The position numbers and the translations under genes are program-made. Below, one piece after another: positions 8,211-17,725 of a stretch of DNA of 64,000 nucleotides; the first letter of the stretch is position 1, and each line of letters opens with the position of its first letter. Origin of the DNA: PLOWO2-12-38-17 sp963709355 (GTDB lineage Bacteria > Planctomycetota > Brocadiia > Brocadiales > Brocadiaceae); assembly GCA_963709355.1 (NCBI GenBank), contig CAVPVY010000005.1, positions 620,001-684,000 of the forward strand, written 5' to 3'. The notes under the pieces are model-generated. The model had not been told where the DNA came from. It ran no database searches and was given only the letters and a program-made list of their open reading frames with translations.

Positions 8211-10427
8211 GTGGAAAATAAAAAACAATTGCCAAAATTTATAAAAGGAATCATAATTGTATCGGGTGTGTTGGGAAGCAGCGCTATCATGACACAACCT
8301 GCCTTTAGAAATAATCAGGGTTATGCCGAAGAATTTATCATTCCTGCGCCTGCGATAGTTAATCTCAATGCCGCATCGCTGAATGTGCCAGGCACTATTA
8401 CCGTTGCAAGTTCAGGGACTTTACAATCATCTACTGGTACTATTACTGTTAGTGAGAATGGAAACTGGTCGAATTCAGGCACTTTCAGCCCCGGCAACGG
8501 CACGGTTAAGTTTAATGGGACAAATCATAGAATCAATGGCGATTCAACCTTTTATAATCTTATATGTACTACGGCGGGCGGGCAGCTTACCTTTGAAGCC
8601 GGCAAGACGCAGACCATTACAGGTATTACAAGATTAAATGGGGCCTCAGGAAATTATCTCAGGCTCAGGAGTTCATCCGATGGAACTCAATGGAGATTTG
8701 ATCCGCAGGGGACAAGAGATATTGATTATGTGGATGTAAAGGATTCAGGTAACCTGTCCAGCACAATAATTAGTCCTACAAACTTTACGGACAGCGGTAA
8801 TAATACGAACTGGGTTGCAGCCCCTACTCCTGAACCTACCCCCACTGATGGTGGTGGTGGCGGCGGTGGCGGTGGGGAAACACTTACCGTAACCTCCACC
8901 AGCCCGGTAAATGGTGCTGCGGACGTTGCAGTGACCACAACGGTCTCCGCGACGTTCTCGTTGTTAGTAAACGGCTCAACAGTTACTACAGATACTTTCA
9001 CACTCAGTGACGGCAGTAGTCTTGTAAGCGGCGTTGTGAGCACTAACGGGGCAACGGTAACATTTACTCCGTCATCGAGCCTTGCTCATAGCACAACATA
9101 CACGGCAACCCTTACAACAGGTATAAAGGCGGCAAACGCCCAAGGCACACAGATGACCTCCAATTACACGTGGAGTTTCACCACGATAGTAGTAACACCA
9201 ACCCCGACACCAACTGTTACGCCGACAGCAACGCAAACGCCAACGCCAACAGAGACCCCTACGGTAACTGTTACGCCAACGCCTATTCCGGGTGGCACGA
9301 AAACAGCCACATTAGATTTAAGCAAGTATGTGGCATATCTTAACGGAGATACGATAGTGGTGAGGGTGGTAGACGCAGACAGGGACACGAATACTTCAAC
9401 GGCGGAGATACTGACAACTGCCTTGAAGACGGCTGGAACTACCTATTTCTCCGGGGACTTATTGTTGGATCTGGTTGAGAACGATGTAAACAGCGGTACG
9501 TTCCTCGCTACTATAAGGACAGGTACAGTGACGACAGGAGGCGCAGATAGTGATGAAAGGTCTAACTACGGCATTATAAAGACGCAGCAGGGCGGCACTG
9601 CAACTGTAGTTTACAGGGATACAACTCCATTGAGTGCTTCGTTGACGAAGGATGTGTACTTTAGCAGTTATGATGCAACAATTGAATTTTCCTCGGATGA
9701 AATACCAATGGATTCATATGCATCTGTGACACTTGCCGATGCAGAAGAAAATACCGATCACGCAGAAGCGGAGACCCTCCTAGAGCACGTATTTATTCAC
9801 ACCTCAGCGTCTAACTTCGCCGTGATGGAGTGTATAGAGACTGGCGCTGATACAGGGACGTTCATGGGTTCAATATTGGTCAGCAATGCGCCTACGGAGG
9901 ATAAGAAGAATATCCAGGCGTCAGAGGGGCAGACTTTGACGGTAAGTAGTCAAGATAAGATTAATACATTTGGAGCACTGAAAATTGTGAACGATACGGC
10001 GCTGGTAGTTGCGGCTGTAACGGTGACGCCAACAGCAACGCCTACTGTAACACCGACGCCGGTGGCGTGCGAATCTGTTGAAGATGCGACAGATATGGAG
10101 GTTGACCCTGAGTCGAAGATGACGATAGAGGCAGGCGCAACGGGAGACATAAACGCGCGCCTGACGGGTGAGGATGGTTGTGTGGTGGTAGGAGCGGCTG
10201 TTAAAGTGAAGGTAACAAGCGGTGATAAAAAGATATCGTTCCTGGAGCAGGGGATTATAGAGGACTCAAAGTTAGTAAAACTAACAGACGAGAACGGCGG
10301 GGTGGTGTTTACGGTAATAGGCGAAGCCGTTGGAACAGGGGTTATCAAGGTTGTATATAAGGAAGGTGATAAAAAGTTAAAGAGAAAGATAAAGGTAAAA
10401 GTAGTGGAGACTGCGCAGACGCTATGA
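8211..10427 (+). CDS. Secreted Ig-like (Big_5/SbsA-type) surface protein
   Basis: A 738-aa protein with a signal peptide (about residues 10-40, cleavage probably after GYAEE or earlier). The N-terminal module (about 45-90; LNAASLNVPGTITVASSGTL, then GNWSNSGTFSPGNGTV) is shared with the genes at 31750 and 33646. A poly-Gly stretch precedes an Ig-like domain (about 222-325; TSTSPVNGAADVAVTTTVSA, ending TWSFTT) typical of Big_5. A Pro/Thr linker (TPTPTPTVTPTATQTPTPTE) separates a middle domain, and a second Thr/Pro linker precedes a C-terminal invasin-like strand domain (TDENGGVVFTVIGEA). The GTG start has no clear ribosome binding site and lies inside a small palindrome (TTTTCCACAAGTGGAAAA). 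It probably acts in adhesion or the cell envelope; the exact function is not known. Confidence 0.78.
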   Translation: MENKKQLPKFIKGIIIVSGVLGSSAIMTQPAFRNNQGYAEEFIIPAPAIVNLNAASLNVPGTITVASSGTLQSSTGTITVSENGNWSNSGTFSPGNGTVKFNGTNHRINGDSTFYNLICTTAGGQLTFEAGKTQTITGITRLNGASGNYLRLRSSSDGTQWRFDPQGTRDIDYVDVKDSGNLSSTIISPTNFTDSGNNTNWVAAPTPEPTPTDGGGGGGGGGETLTVTSTSPVNGAADVAVTTTVSATFSLLVNGSTVTTDTFTLSDGSSLVSGVVSTNGATVTFTPSSSLAHSTTYTATLTTGIKAANAQGTQMTSNYTWSFTTIVVTPTPTPTVTPTATQTPTPTETPTVTVTPTPIPGGTKTATLDLSKYVAYLNGDTIVVRVVDADRDTNTSTAEILTTALKTAGTTYFSGDLLLDLVENDVNSGTFLATIRTGTVTTGGADSDERSNYGIIKTQQGGTATVVYRDTTPLSASLTKDVYFSSYDATIEFSSDEIPMDSYASVTLADAEENTDHAEAETLLEHVFIHTSASNFAVMECIETGADTGTFMGSILVSNAPTEDKKNIQASEGQTLTVSSQDKINTFGALKIVNDTALVVAAVTVTPTATPTVTPTPVACESVEDATDMEVDPESKMTIEAGATGDINARLTGEDGCVVVGAAVKVKVTSGDKKISFLEQGIIEDSKLVKLTDENGGVVFTVIGEAVGTGVIKVVYKEGDKKLKRKIKVKVVETAQTL

Positions 10428-10839
10428 CGCCAGCGGGACTGGATAGCGTCATAAATTGCGGAACGCGGGTATTGGAATGCAGGGGAATAGTATTGTGAGT
10501 AATAGTTAAGCTCAACGAGAGCATGCAGAGATCGTTGCGGCTGTTTAGCGTGTGGACAGGAAAACTATGCGGATTTTCCCCTTTGTTTTGTTATTTCTCT
10601 GCGTTCTCTGCGCCCTTTGCGGTGAACCATTACTATTATGAGGCAATAAGTTACTAGTTATAAGGAAACCCCTGCCGGTACTTTAAGAAAGATAAATCAA
10701 GAATATAGAACATTGAAATACAGTAAGAAGTCATTTAAAATAATTGTATTAAAAGAATACCTTTTCCTTGTAGGTTTTGACAATATTTAACAAAGTAAAT
10801 GTGTGGATCAACCGCAAGTGTTAAGAATGGAGGGTTGAA
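10428..10839. other. Intergenic region, no gene seen
   Basis: 412 bases without a credible reading frame. The only gene signal is a good ribosome binding site (GGAGGG) just before the ATG at 10840. Confidence 0.6.
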
Positions 10840-12005
10840 ATGTACAGATTGTACGTTTCACAGATTAGTAGGTTGGCAATAGGCATGGTATTAATTGCGC
10901 TTGGCGTAACCCAGCCGTCGTGGGTGGAGGTCCATGCCGCCGGGGAAGGGTGGTACAGCAGTTGGCAATTACGGAAGGCCATAACCATAGACGCCACCAA
11001 GGTCAGCAGCGGTCCCCACACCAACTTTCCCGTGCTCATCAACCTCACCTCTGACTCCAGTCTGGCGGCCCGTGCCCAGGCTGATGGCGACGACATCCTT
11101 TTCACCTCCTCCGACGGCACCACCAAGCTGAGCCATGAGATCGAGAAATACACCAGCAGCACAGGAGCATTGGTCGCCTGGGTGAAGGTCCCAGCCTCTC
11201 CTCAGCATCAAACACCGCCCTCTACATGTACTACGGTAACGCCTCCGCCGCCAGCCAGCAAGATGCAACAGGAGTGTGGAATTCTAACTACGAGGCCGTA
11301 TGGCACCTAAAAGAGACACCAACAGGCACTGCCGACGAGATAAAAGACAGTACCCTCAATGGACGTCATGGTACGACTGTTAATATGGAAACTGGTGATC
11401 AAATGACAGGACAAATAAATGGGAGTATGGACTTTGATGGTGCTGTTAGTAACGAACGCATCGATACCGAAAATTTTATGTCATCGGGCGTAAGCCAGCT
11501 TACTGCACAAGCATGGGTCTTTAAGGACACTACTAAAGATGCCCGTATTGTTTATAAAAACAATGCGGGTAATACTAGTCATCCCGTTTTCGGACTGGCT
11601 TCAGGAGCTACCAATTTGATTCGAGCTAGAGTTAGGATTTCCGATGGCTCAGGCACTGACCAATCAAGCACGGCGACTATCTCCCTGAACACATGGACAT
11701 TTGTCGCCTTCACTTATGATGGTTCAAATATAAGAATTTACAAAAACGGGGCGCTTGATACCACTGTTGCCGAAACAGGGACGCTAGCCGCAACCGCCGA
11801 TGTCGTAGTCATCGCCCAGAATGAAGCTGGTGTAAGCGTAGACAGGCATTGGCCAGGTCAGATTGATGAGGTCCGCCTCTCCAATACCGCCCGCTCCACA
11901 GGCTGGCTCCTGACCGAGTACAACAATCAGGGCACGCCTACCACATTCTATACACTGGGAGCAGTCACATCCTCACCAGCTAATTTCTTTCAATTATTTG
12001 AATAA
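10840..12005 (+). pseudogene. DUF2341 + LamG-like secreted protein, one frameshift
   Basis: Two overlapping reading frames (10840-11310 and 11226-12005) make one protein if a single base is restored. The first gives a signal peptide (about residues 8-34) and a DUF2341 domain (GWYSSWQLRKAITIDATKV, LVAWVKVP). At about 11192 the run in gtcccagc lacks one C; restoring it gives VPSLSSASNTALYMYYGN, which is how DUF2341 domains normally continue. The second frame then codes a concanavalin/LamG-like jellyroll (LTAQAWVF, NTWTFVAFTYDGSNIRIYKN, PGQIDEVRLSNTARS). The protein ends SSPANFFQLFE, much like the end GNLFELFE of the 31750 gene. The ATG at 10840 has a GGAGGG ribosome site. Either a real slippage mutation or an indel error. 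Confidence 0.8.
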
Positions 12006-12109
12006 TGAAAATAAATAATTTTTAGTAAGAATAGGTATTGGTTAAACAAAGTGAACCAATCGTTATTAATTTTGTTGAGTACGCTTTGCTTTGCCCAACC
12101 TACATATAT

Positions 12110-12138
12110 GATGGGTTCGTTTCACTTTACCCATCCTA
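12110..12138. repeat. Short dispersed repeat, copy 2
   Basis: GATGGGTTCGTTTCACTT followed by TACCCATCCTA; partner of 7812-7840. The rest of the gap 12006-12194 holds no credible gene. Confidence 0.5.
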
Positions 12139-12194
12139 CCATCCTTCCCTAGATGGGAGAGGTGTGGAGAGGGTGATGGAAAATTTGATTTCGA

Positions 12195-13709
12195 TTATCT
12201 TCCCATTCTTAAAAAGCCAAGGTGTGGTTCCTTGAAGGAGTACAGGCTGTGAACGCTTCCTTCTGCCTGTGCAGATGGAGATCTCATTTCAAAACGCAGC
12301 ACCCCTTCGTAAAGCCCCTTGTGAAGTTCCTGTATATTTCGGCATCCCAGTTCCTGGAATGAATGAAGGAGGCTTTGCATTAAATATTGCACAAGGTGAA
12401 CAACAGAGCCTTTATCAACAACGGTACCAGTAACACCCTGTGCCACTTTTACCCTGTCTTCAGAGGAGAGGTATCTCTTGCCTCCGCCTTTTTCCATGGC
12501 TTCATGAGACGCCATGCCCCTGTATTTTTTCACCCGTACACCGCCTTCGTAAAAATATTCGCCAGGTGATTCACTGGTGCCGGCAAGTAAACCGCCCATC
12601 ATTACCGTGCTTGCGCCAAGCGACAGCGCCTTAACGATATGGCCTATATTTGCTACGCCACCATCTGCAGCAACCGGGACATTAGCATATTCTTTAGAAA
12701 ATTTTGCGGTGTGGTAGACGGCTGAAGCCTGAGCCCTCCCAACGGATAGCGTCTCCTGTGTGATGCAAATGGAGCCGCTGCCCATACCAATACGCAGTGC
12801 ATCAGCGCCTGCGTCAATTAATGATTTACACTGCCTTGCTGTAACCACGTTCCCGCCTATTATATCTATATGCGGATGGTGTTTCTTTATGTGTTTAATC
12901 ATGTTGATTTGGAAGATAGAGTCGCCCTGGGACGAATCAATTACAATAACATCCACGCCTGCCTTAGCAAGCTCAGCCAGACGTTCTTTATCGTCTTCCC
13001 GGGTGGAAAGCGCTGCGCCTGCGATGAGTTGTTTATCTTTGTTTTTTGAGGCGAACGGGAAATCCTCATTCTTTAACATGTCAGTGCGGCTCATGAGGGA
13101 TACAAGGCAGCCTTGTTTGTCAATAATAGGGAGCTTCCCCTTTTTGCTTTCCATAAGTATTTTGTTCCCCTCGGCAAGCGAAATGCCAACTGGCGCGGTA
13201 ACCAGATGGGTTGTCATTACTTCACTGAGTTTCTTTTTTCTGTCTCTTACGAAGTCAATATCTCTTTTTGTTACTATGCCTGCTAATTTGGTATTTAATG
13301 TGCCGTCTTCCGTAATTGGGATACCTGAAAAGCCGTGGGTTTCCTTGATATTCTCAACATCTTTAATGGTATGCTTCGGACTCAGAACGACGGGTTCAGT
13401 GATGAATCCATTTTCAAAGCGTTTTACCCTGCGCACCTCCCTTACCTGTTCTTCTATGGTATTGTTATAATGGATAATACCAATACCCCCAAGCAATGCC
13501 ATACTAATTGCCATTTTGGCTTCGGTAACAGTATCCATGGGCGAACTTACAAGCGGTCTTTTGATCTTTATATTTCGTGTCAAATTTGTTTCAAGGCTGA
13601 TTTCTTCTAAGGTAAAGTCAATGTGTCCGGGGAGTAGTATAAAGTCGTTGTAGGTAATACCGACTGCCTTTTCAAAAAAGACATTTGCGTCTAGTCCGTT
13701 AGCTGTCAT
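12195..13709 (-). CDS. guaB: IMP dehydrogenase
   Basis: Oxidises IMP to XMP with NAD, the committing step of guanine nucleotide synthesis, in the cytosol. From the ATG at 13709 it is 504 aa, standard for IMPDH. The barrel begins with AVGITYNDFILLPGHIDF, and the two CBS domains occupy roughly residues 95-205 (ITEDGTLNTKLAGIVTKRDI). The catalytic loop GMGSGSICITQETLSVG carries the nucleophilic Cys, and the flap region reads YRGMASHEAM. The start was set by a GGAGG 6 bases before this ATG; an in-frame TTG at 13721 lies on the ribosome site. The last 25 residues (after RFEMRSPSAQAEGSVHSLY) are a little longer than in many homologs. It stands alone with no guaA nearby. Confidence 0.97.
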   Translation of the reverse strand: MTANGLDANVFFEKAVGITYNDFILLPGHIDFTLEEISLETNLTRNIKIKRPLVSSPMDTVTEAKMAISMALLGGIGIIHYNNTIEEQVREVRRVKRFENGFITEPVVLSPKHTIKDVENIKETHGFSGIPITEDGTLNTKLAGIVTKRDIDFVRDRKKKLSEVMTTHLVTAPVGISLAEGNKILMESKKGKLPIIDKQGCLVSLMSRTDMLKNEDFPFASKNKDKQLIAGAALSTREDDKERLAELAKAGVDVIVIDSSQGDSIFQINMIKHIKKHHPHIDIIGGNVVTARQCKSLIDAGADALRIGMGSGSICITQETLSVGRAQASAVYHTAKFSKEYANVPVAADGGVANIGHIVKALSLGASTVMMGGLLAGTSESPGEYFYEGGVRVKKYRGMASHEAMEKGGGKRYLSSEDRVKVAQGVTGTVVDKGSVVHLVQYLMQSLLHSFQELGCRNIQELHKGLYEGVLRFEMRSPSAQAEGSVHSLYSFKEPHLGFLRMGR

Positions 13710-13825
13710 GAGAACCTCCAATAAAAAAATATTTTCCTATTATGGAAGTTTATGGATTATATTAAACGACAAAGTATTTTAATCATTTTTTAGCAAAACA
13801 AGGTTCAGCCTTTAATTTGTGAGTA

Positions 13826-16225
13826 TTATAACATCATATATGGGTCAACATCAACCATTGCTTGAACACTTTTTGAAGGCTTTAACATATCCGGGATAAG
13901 CTGCAGCGCATGGTGTATGACATCATGATTGTTTGCCTTTAATAAAATGTGCCACCGAAACATATTATTGATTTTGTTCACAGGCGCCGGCGATGGTCCC
14001 AGTATTTCCAAGGATTGTCCGTTTGTTTTTGTAATCTCCTTTAGCTTTTCGGCTACCGTGCAGGACTTCTCCTTTGCATTGTCTTCTTTTTTACTGCGGA
14101 ATACTATTCTTGATAATTTTCCAAAAGGAGGATAATTTAATTGCTTCCTGTATTCAAGTTCTTTTTTTGCAAATCCATCATAATCATACGCAGCGGCAAA
14201 GGTTATACTGTAATGCCGTGGGTTAAAGGATTGGACAACGACCCTGCCTCCCTTCATGCCTCTGCCTGTGCGTCCTGCAACCTGAGATATGAGTTGGAAT
14301 GTCCGTTCGCTTGAGCGGAAATCAGGTAAGTTGAGCAGTGTATCCGCTGAAATTACTCCTACAAGTGTTACATTCGGATAGTCAAGCCCTTTTGCTATCA
14401 TTTGAGTGCCGATCAATATTTGAAATTCACCCCGTTCGAAAGCGGTTAATGCCTTTTCGTGGGCATTGCGGACACGCATTGTATCGCTATCCATGCGTAG
14501 AATTTTGTAGTCGGGAAATCTTACTGAGATTTCATCTTCAATCTTTTCCGTCCCGAAGCCGCGGAAATAAACATTGTTTGCAAGGCATTCAGGACATGAC
14601 TCAGCGGGAGCGGCTTCCGCATTACAGTAATGGCATAATACCTTATTTAATTTCTTATGAAACGTCATAGGTATATCGCAGCGATGGCATTTTAATACGA
14701 ATCCGCAGCGTCTGCAATGAACATAGGGGGCAAACCCCCTGCGGTTTAAGAATAAAATGACCTGCTCCTTTCTAGCCAGTACCTGATTCATATTATATTC
14801 GAGTCTCTGGGAAATATAATGGTATCCTCTGCGCTTGTGGACTTCTTCACTCATATCAACGATATCAATAGGCGGAAGTTTTGGGTTGACTATTCTGCTG
14901 GGGAGGACGAGCTTTTGATAGTTTCCTGCAATTGCATTGTGATATGCTTCAAGAGACGGTGTTGCTGTTCCGAGCAGCACCATAGCATTCTCACAGGCTG
15001 CCCTCATTATAGCAACGTCCCTTGTATGGTATCGCGGACTTGTTTCCTGTTTATAGGTGTTTTCATGCTCTTCATCAATAATAATCAATCCAATGTCTTT
15101 TAAGGGTGCGAATATTGCTGAACGGGCGCCGATTACAATATCTGCCTTGTTTTCTTTAATATCATTCCATTGAGAGTAATGATATGTCCCGAGGAGGTGA
15201 CTATGCAGTACCGCAACACGGCTGAATCTTGCCTTAATCCTTTGAATGGTTTGTGAAGTAAGCGAGATTTCAGGCACGAGGAATATTGCCCTACGGCCCT
15301 GTTCTATGACTTTTGCAATTGTCTGAATGTAAATCTCTGTCTTTCCGCTTCCTGTAATGCCATGAAGCAATATTACAGAATTTTTTGGTTCAGAAATTAT
15401 TTTGCTGATTGTATCGAAGGCATTTTGCTGATCGGGCGTGAGGGTTAAATGCTGTTGCAGTGTGGCGGTATTATTGATTGTACGCAGGTCATCTACTGGT
15501 TTATTTATAAGTGTGATAAAGCCTTTTTTTTCAAGTTGACGCAAACCATGCATATTGCAGCCGCTTATATAAATTAATTCCTTAAGGGGTATTTCATAAT
15601 TAATGTCTTTTTGTAAGGTAGCGGCATGCGGTACATTTCCATTATTTTTTATTTCGTTATGCGATACATTTGTTTTAACGGAAAGTTCTAAAAGGACTTC
15701 AAGCGCCCTTGCCTGTTTTGGGGCGCGTTTCTTTATCTGTGACAGGGTGTCTTTATCAAGTTTGGTTGTGTTGTTGCAACATCTTACAAATGGATTAAAT
15801 TTATTTCTTGTTTTACTGCGGACCACCGGCGGGATAACGGCTTGCAGGGCTTCACCCCATCCGCAGAGATAATATTCAGATAGCCATTTTGTTGTTTTGA
15901 GCATGTTATTATCGGCAAGCGGTGACTTGTCAATTATGGCGATTATGTCCTTTAGCTTGTCTATAGATGGCGTATCGGTAAATCCAACGCAGAATCCTAC
16001 AACAGTCTTATTTCCGAATGGTACTTTTACACGCATGCCTGCGGCTAGATATTCACTAATATGGGGTGGAATATTGTAGTGAAATATTTTGCTCAGGGGT
16101 ATGTTGACGACTACTTCGGCATATAAATTCCGGGAAGATTTGTTTATTGGTATCGCATGAATCTCTGTGATTTGTTTATCTTGTACGGCAGATAACGTAT
16201 TATGATTTCGAGGAATGGAATACAT
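13826..16225 (-). CDS. priA: Primosomal replication helicase PriA
   Basis: 3'-5' superfamily 2 DNA helicase that reloads the replisome at stalled forks. 799 aa, in the usual range. The N-terminal DNA-binding domain is followed by the helicase core (from about residue 270): Walker A LLHGITGSGKTEIY, DEEH box IIIDEEHENTYKQ, GTATPSLEAY, and VAGRTGRGMKGG. Eight zinc-ligand cysteines appear in order in CRRCGFVLKCHRC, LCHYC and CPEC, as in authentic PriA. The ATG at 16225 has no clear ribosome site, but the frame before it is closed. It ends close to guaB (116-bp gap) and is separated from the upstream amidohydrolase by 280 bp, so it is probably transcribed on its own. Confidence 0.96.
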   Translation of the reverse strand: MYSIPRNHNTLSAVQDKQITEIHAIPINKSSRNLYAEVVVNIPLSKIFHYNIPPHISEYLAAGMRVKVPFGNKTVVGFCVGFTDTPSIDKLKDIIAIIDKSPLADNNMLKTTKWLSEYYLCGWGEALQAVIPPVVRSKTRNKFNPFVRCCNNTTKLDKDTLSQIKKRAPKQARALEVLLELSVKTNVSHNEIKNNGNVPHAATLQKDINYEIPLKELIYISGCNMHGLRQLEKKGFITLINKPVDDLRTINNTATLQQHLTLTPDQQNAFDTISKIISEPKNSVILLHGITGSGKTEIYIQTIAKVIEQGRRAIFLVPEISLTSQTIQRIKARFSRVAVLHSHLLGTYHYSQWNDIKENKADIVIGARSAIFAPLKDIGLIIIDEEHENTYKQETSPRYHTRDVAIMRAACENAMVLLGTATPSLEAYHNAIAGNYQKLVLPSRIVNPKLPPIDIVDMSEEVHKRRGYHYISQRLEYNMNQVLARKEQVILFLNRRGFAPYVHCRRCGFVLKCHRCDIPMTFHKKLNKVLCHYCNAEAAPAESCPECLANNVYFRGFGTEKIEDEISVRFPDYKILRMDSDTMRVRNAHEKALTAFERGEFQILIGTQMIAKGLDYPNVTLVGVISADTLLNLPDFRSSERTFQLISQVAGRTGRGMKGGRVVVQSFNPRHYSITFAAAYDYDGFAKKELEYRKQLNYPPFGKLSRIVFRSKKEDNAKEKSCTVAEKLKEITKTNGQSLEILGPSPAPVNKINNMFRWHILLKANNHDVIHHALQLIPDMLKPSKSVQAMVDVDPYMML

Positions 16226-16505
16226 AGTTTTTTAATGTGTGAGACGATTAAGAAACAAATACCGACTATTGGTTAAATTTGTGCTGGAAAATCTGCGTTT
16301 AGAGTTTAACAGATATTATCGCTGATTTGTAATGAATATTTATTAATCTAGATGCTGCAAGGGGATACGGATTAACGCAGATAAGCAAAGATTAATAATA
16401 ACATAATTATTTTTATTAATTTAATTAAAAGTTTATTTAAAGTTCTTTTATATGCGGTGGGAAAAACAACAATAATCTGTATTCCTCTGTGTCCGACTGT
16501 GGCTT

Positions 16506-17693
16506 TTATTGTGGACTGCAGGCAATATAAGTGAAAAGCGCCGTTCCCATATAAAGGACGTCTTCATCCAGTAAAAACCGTGAACTGTGTAAAGGCTGGT
16601 TGGTGCCTTTTTCTATATTTCCTGAACCCAAAAAGACGAATGCGCCTTTTATCTTTTCCAAATAGTAAGAAAAATCCTCTCCGCCCATTTTGGGGTCTAT
16701 ATAATCTACCGAATTATCACCAAAGAGTTCTATGATTTTGTTTTGCACAAAGTCCACCTGCGGTTGTGGATTATAAAGCAGCGGGTGTCCTTTGAGATAT
16801 TCAAATTGATACCCTGCTTTATTGGCTGAAGTGATTCCCTTTATAGTTTCTTCAATCAAAAGAGGCATCTCGCATCTCAGTTCTTTAGTAAGCGTTCTTA
16901 CGGTACCTACGATTTTGACCTTATCTGGAATAACGTTGAATGTTGTTCCACCCGAAATCTGGCATAGAGAGACCACGCAGGGATAAAGTGGATTCACTTT
17001 CCGTGAAACAATTGACTGAATTGCCAGTATTACTTCTGCTGCAACGACAATTGGGTCAACGCATAAATGTGGGGCGGAGGCATGACCGCCTTTGCCTATA
17101 ATGGTTATAGTAATGCGGTCTGTAGCTGCCATTGTTGCGCCTGCCCGTATCCCGAATTTACCTGATGTGATATTCGGTTCAATGTGTAATCCGTATATTT
17201 CATCCACATCGTTCAGTATCCCCTGCTCTACCATTAGTTTTGCGCCGCCGGGGTGTTGTTCTTCGCATGGCTGAAATATGAATTTTACATTTCGTTTCAG
17301 TCTATCTTTAAACTGTGCCATGAGTTTTGCAGCGCCTAGCAGCATTGCCATATTGGCATCGTGAGCGCATGCGTGGGCTGTTCCCTCATTCTGCGATTTG
17401 AATTCTAGGTCATTTTCTTCTGTTATTGGTAAGGCGTCCATATCGGCACGGAATGCAACGGTGCTCGCAGCGCCGTTAATCGGCAATGTTCCAGCAACAC
17501 CTGTTTTCCCAATATCTGTTTGAACAAGAAGCCCAAGTCGTTTTAATTCTTCAGCAATTGCCATGGATGTACGGAATTCATTAAAACCAGTTTCAGGATA
17601 TTTATGGAATTCCCTGCGAAACTTAATAATATAATCATGCAATGCCCTTGCGTGATTCTGTATTTCTTGTGTAAGTGATTTGTTCTGTAACAT
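16506..17693 (-). CDS. M20 family N-acyl-amino-acid amidohydrolase
   Basis: Zinc peptidase-family M20 (hippurate hydrolase/IAA-amino acid hydrolase type), which removes an acyl group from an N-acyl amino acid. 395 aa. Visible motifs: REFHKYPETGFNEF near the N-terminus, FRADMDALPI (metal Asp), AHACAHDANMAMLLGAA (metal Cys/His loop), QPCEEQHPGGAKLMVEQG (catalytic Glu), GLHIEP, GGHASAPH at the start of the dimerisation domain, and MGGEDFSYY near the C-terminus. AAGGAAT lies about 12 bases before the ATG. It is 32 bp downstream of the dipeptide-epimerase-like gene and after the DUF1611 gene, so an attractive but unproved substrate is N-acetyl-L-glutamate, completing a DgcN-DgcA-type route. Confidence 0.88.
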   Translation of the reverse strand: MLQNKSLTQEIQNHARALHDYIIKFRREFHKYPETGFNEFRTSMAIAEELKRLGLLVQTDIGKTGVAGTLPINGAASTVAFRADMDALPITEENDLEFKSQNEGTAHACAHDANMAMLLGAAKLMAQFKDRLKRNVKFIFQPCEEQHPGGAKLMVEQGILNDVDEIYGLHIEPNITSGKFGIRAGATMAATDRITITIIGKGGHASAPHLCVDPIVVAAEVILAIQSIVSRKVNPLYPCVVSLCQISGGTTFNVIPDKVKIVGTVRTLTKELRCEMPLLIEETIKGITSANKAGYQFEYLKGHPLLYNPQPQVDFVQNKIIELFGDNSVDYIDPKMGGEDFSYYLEKIKGAFVFLGSGNIEKGTNQPLHSSRFLLDEDVLYMGTALFTYIACSPQ

Positions 17694-17725
17694 TTTTATT
17701 AAAATTCCTTATAATAAGAAATATT

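Noticed and set aside
12038..12235. 65-codon ORF
   Set aside because: Contains the dispersed repeat, has no ribosome site and overlaps the end of guaB.
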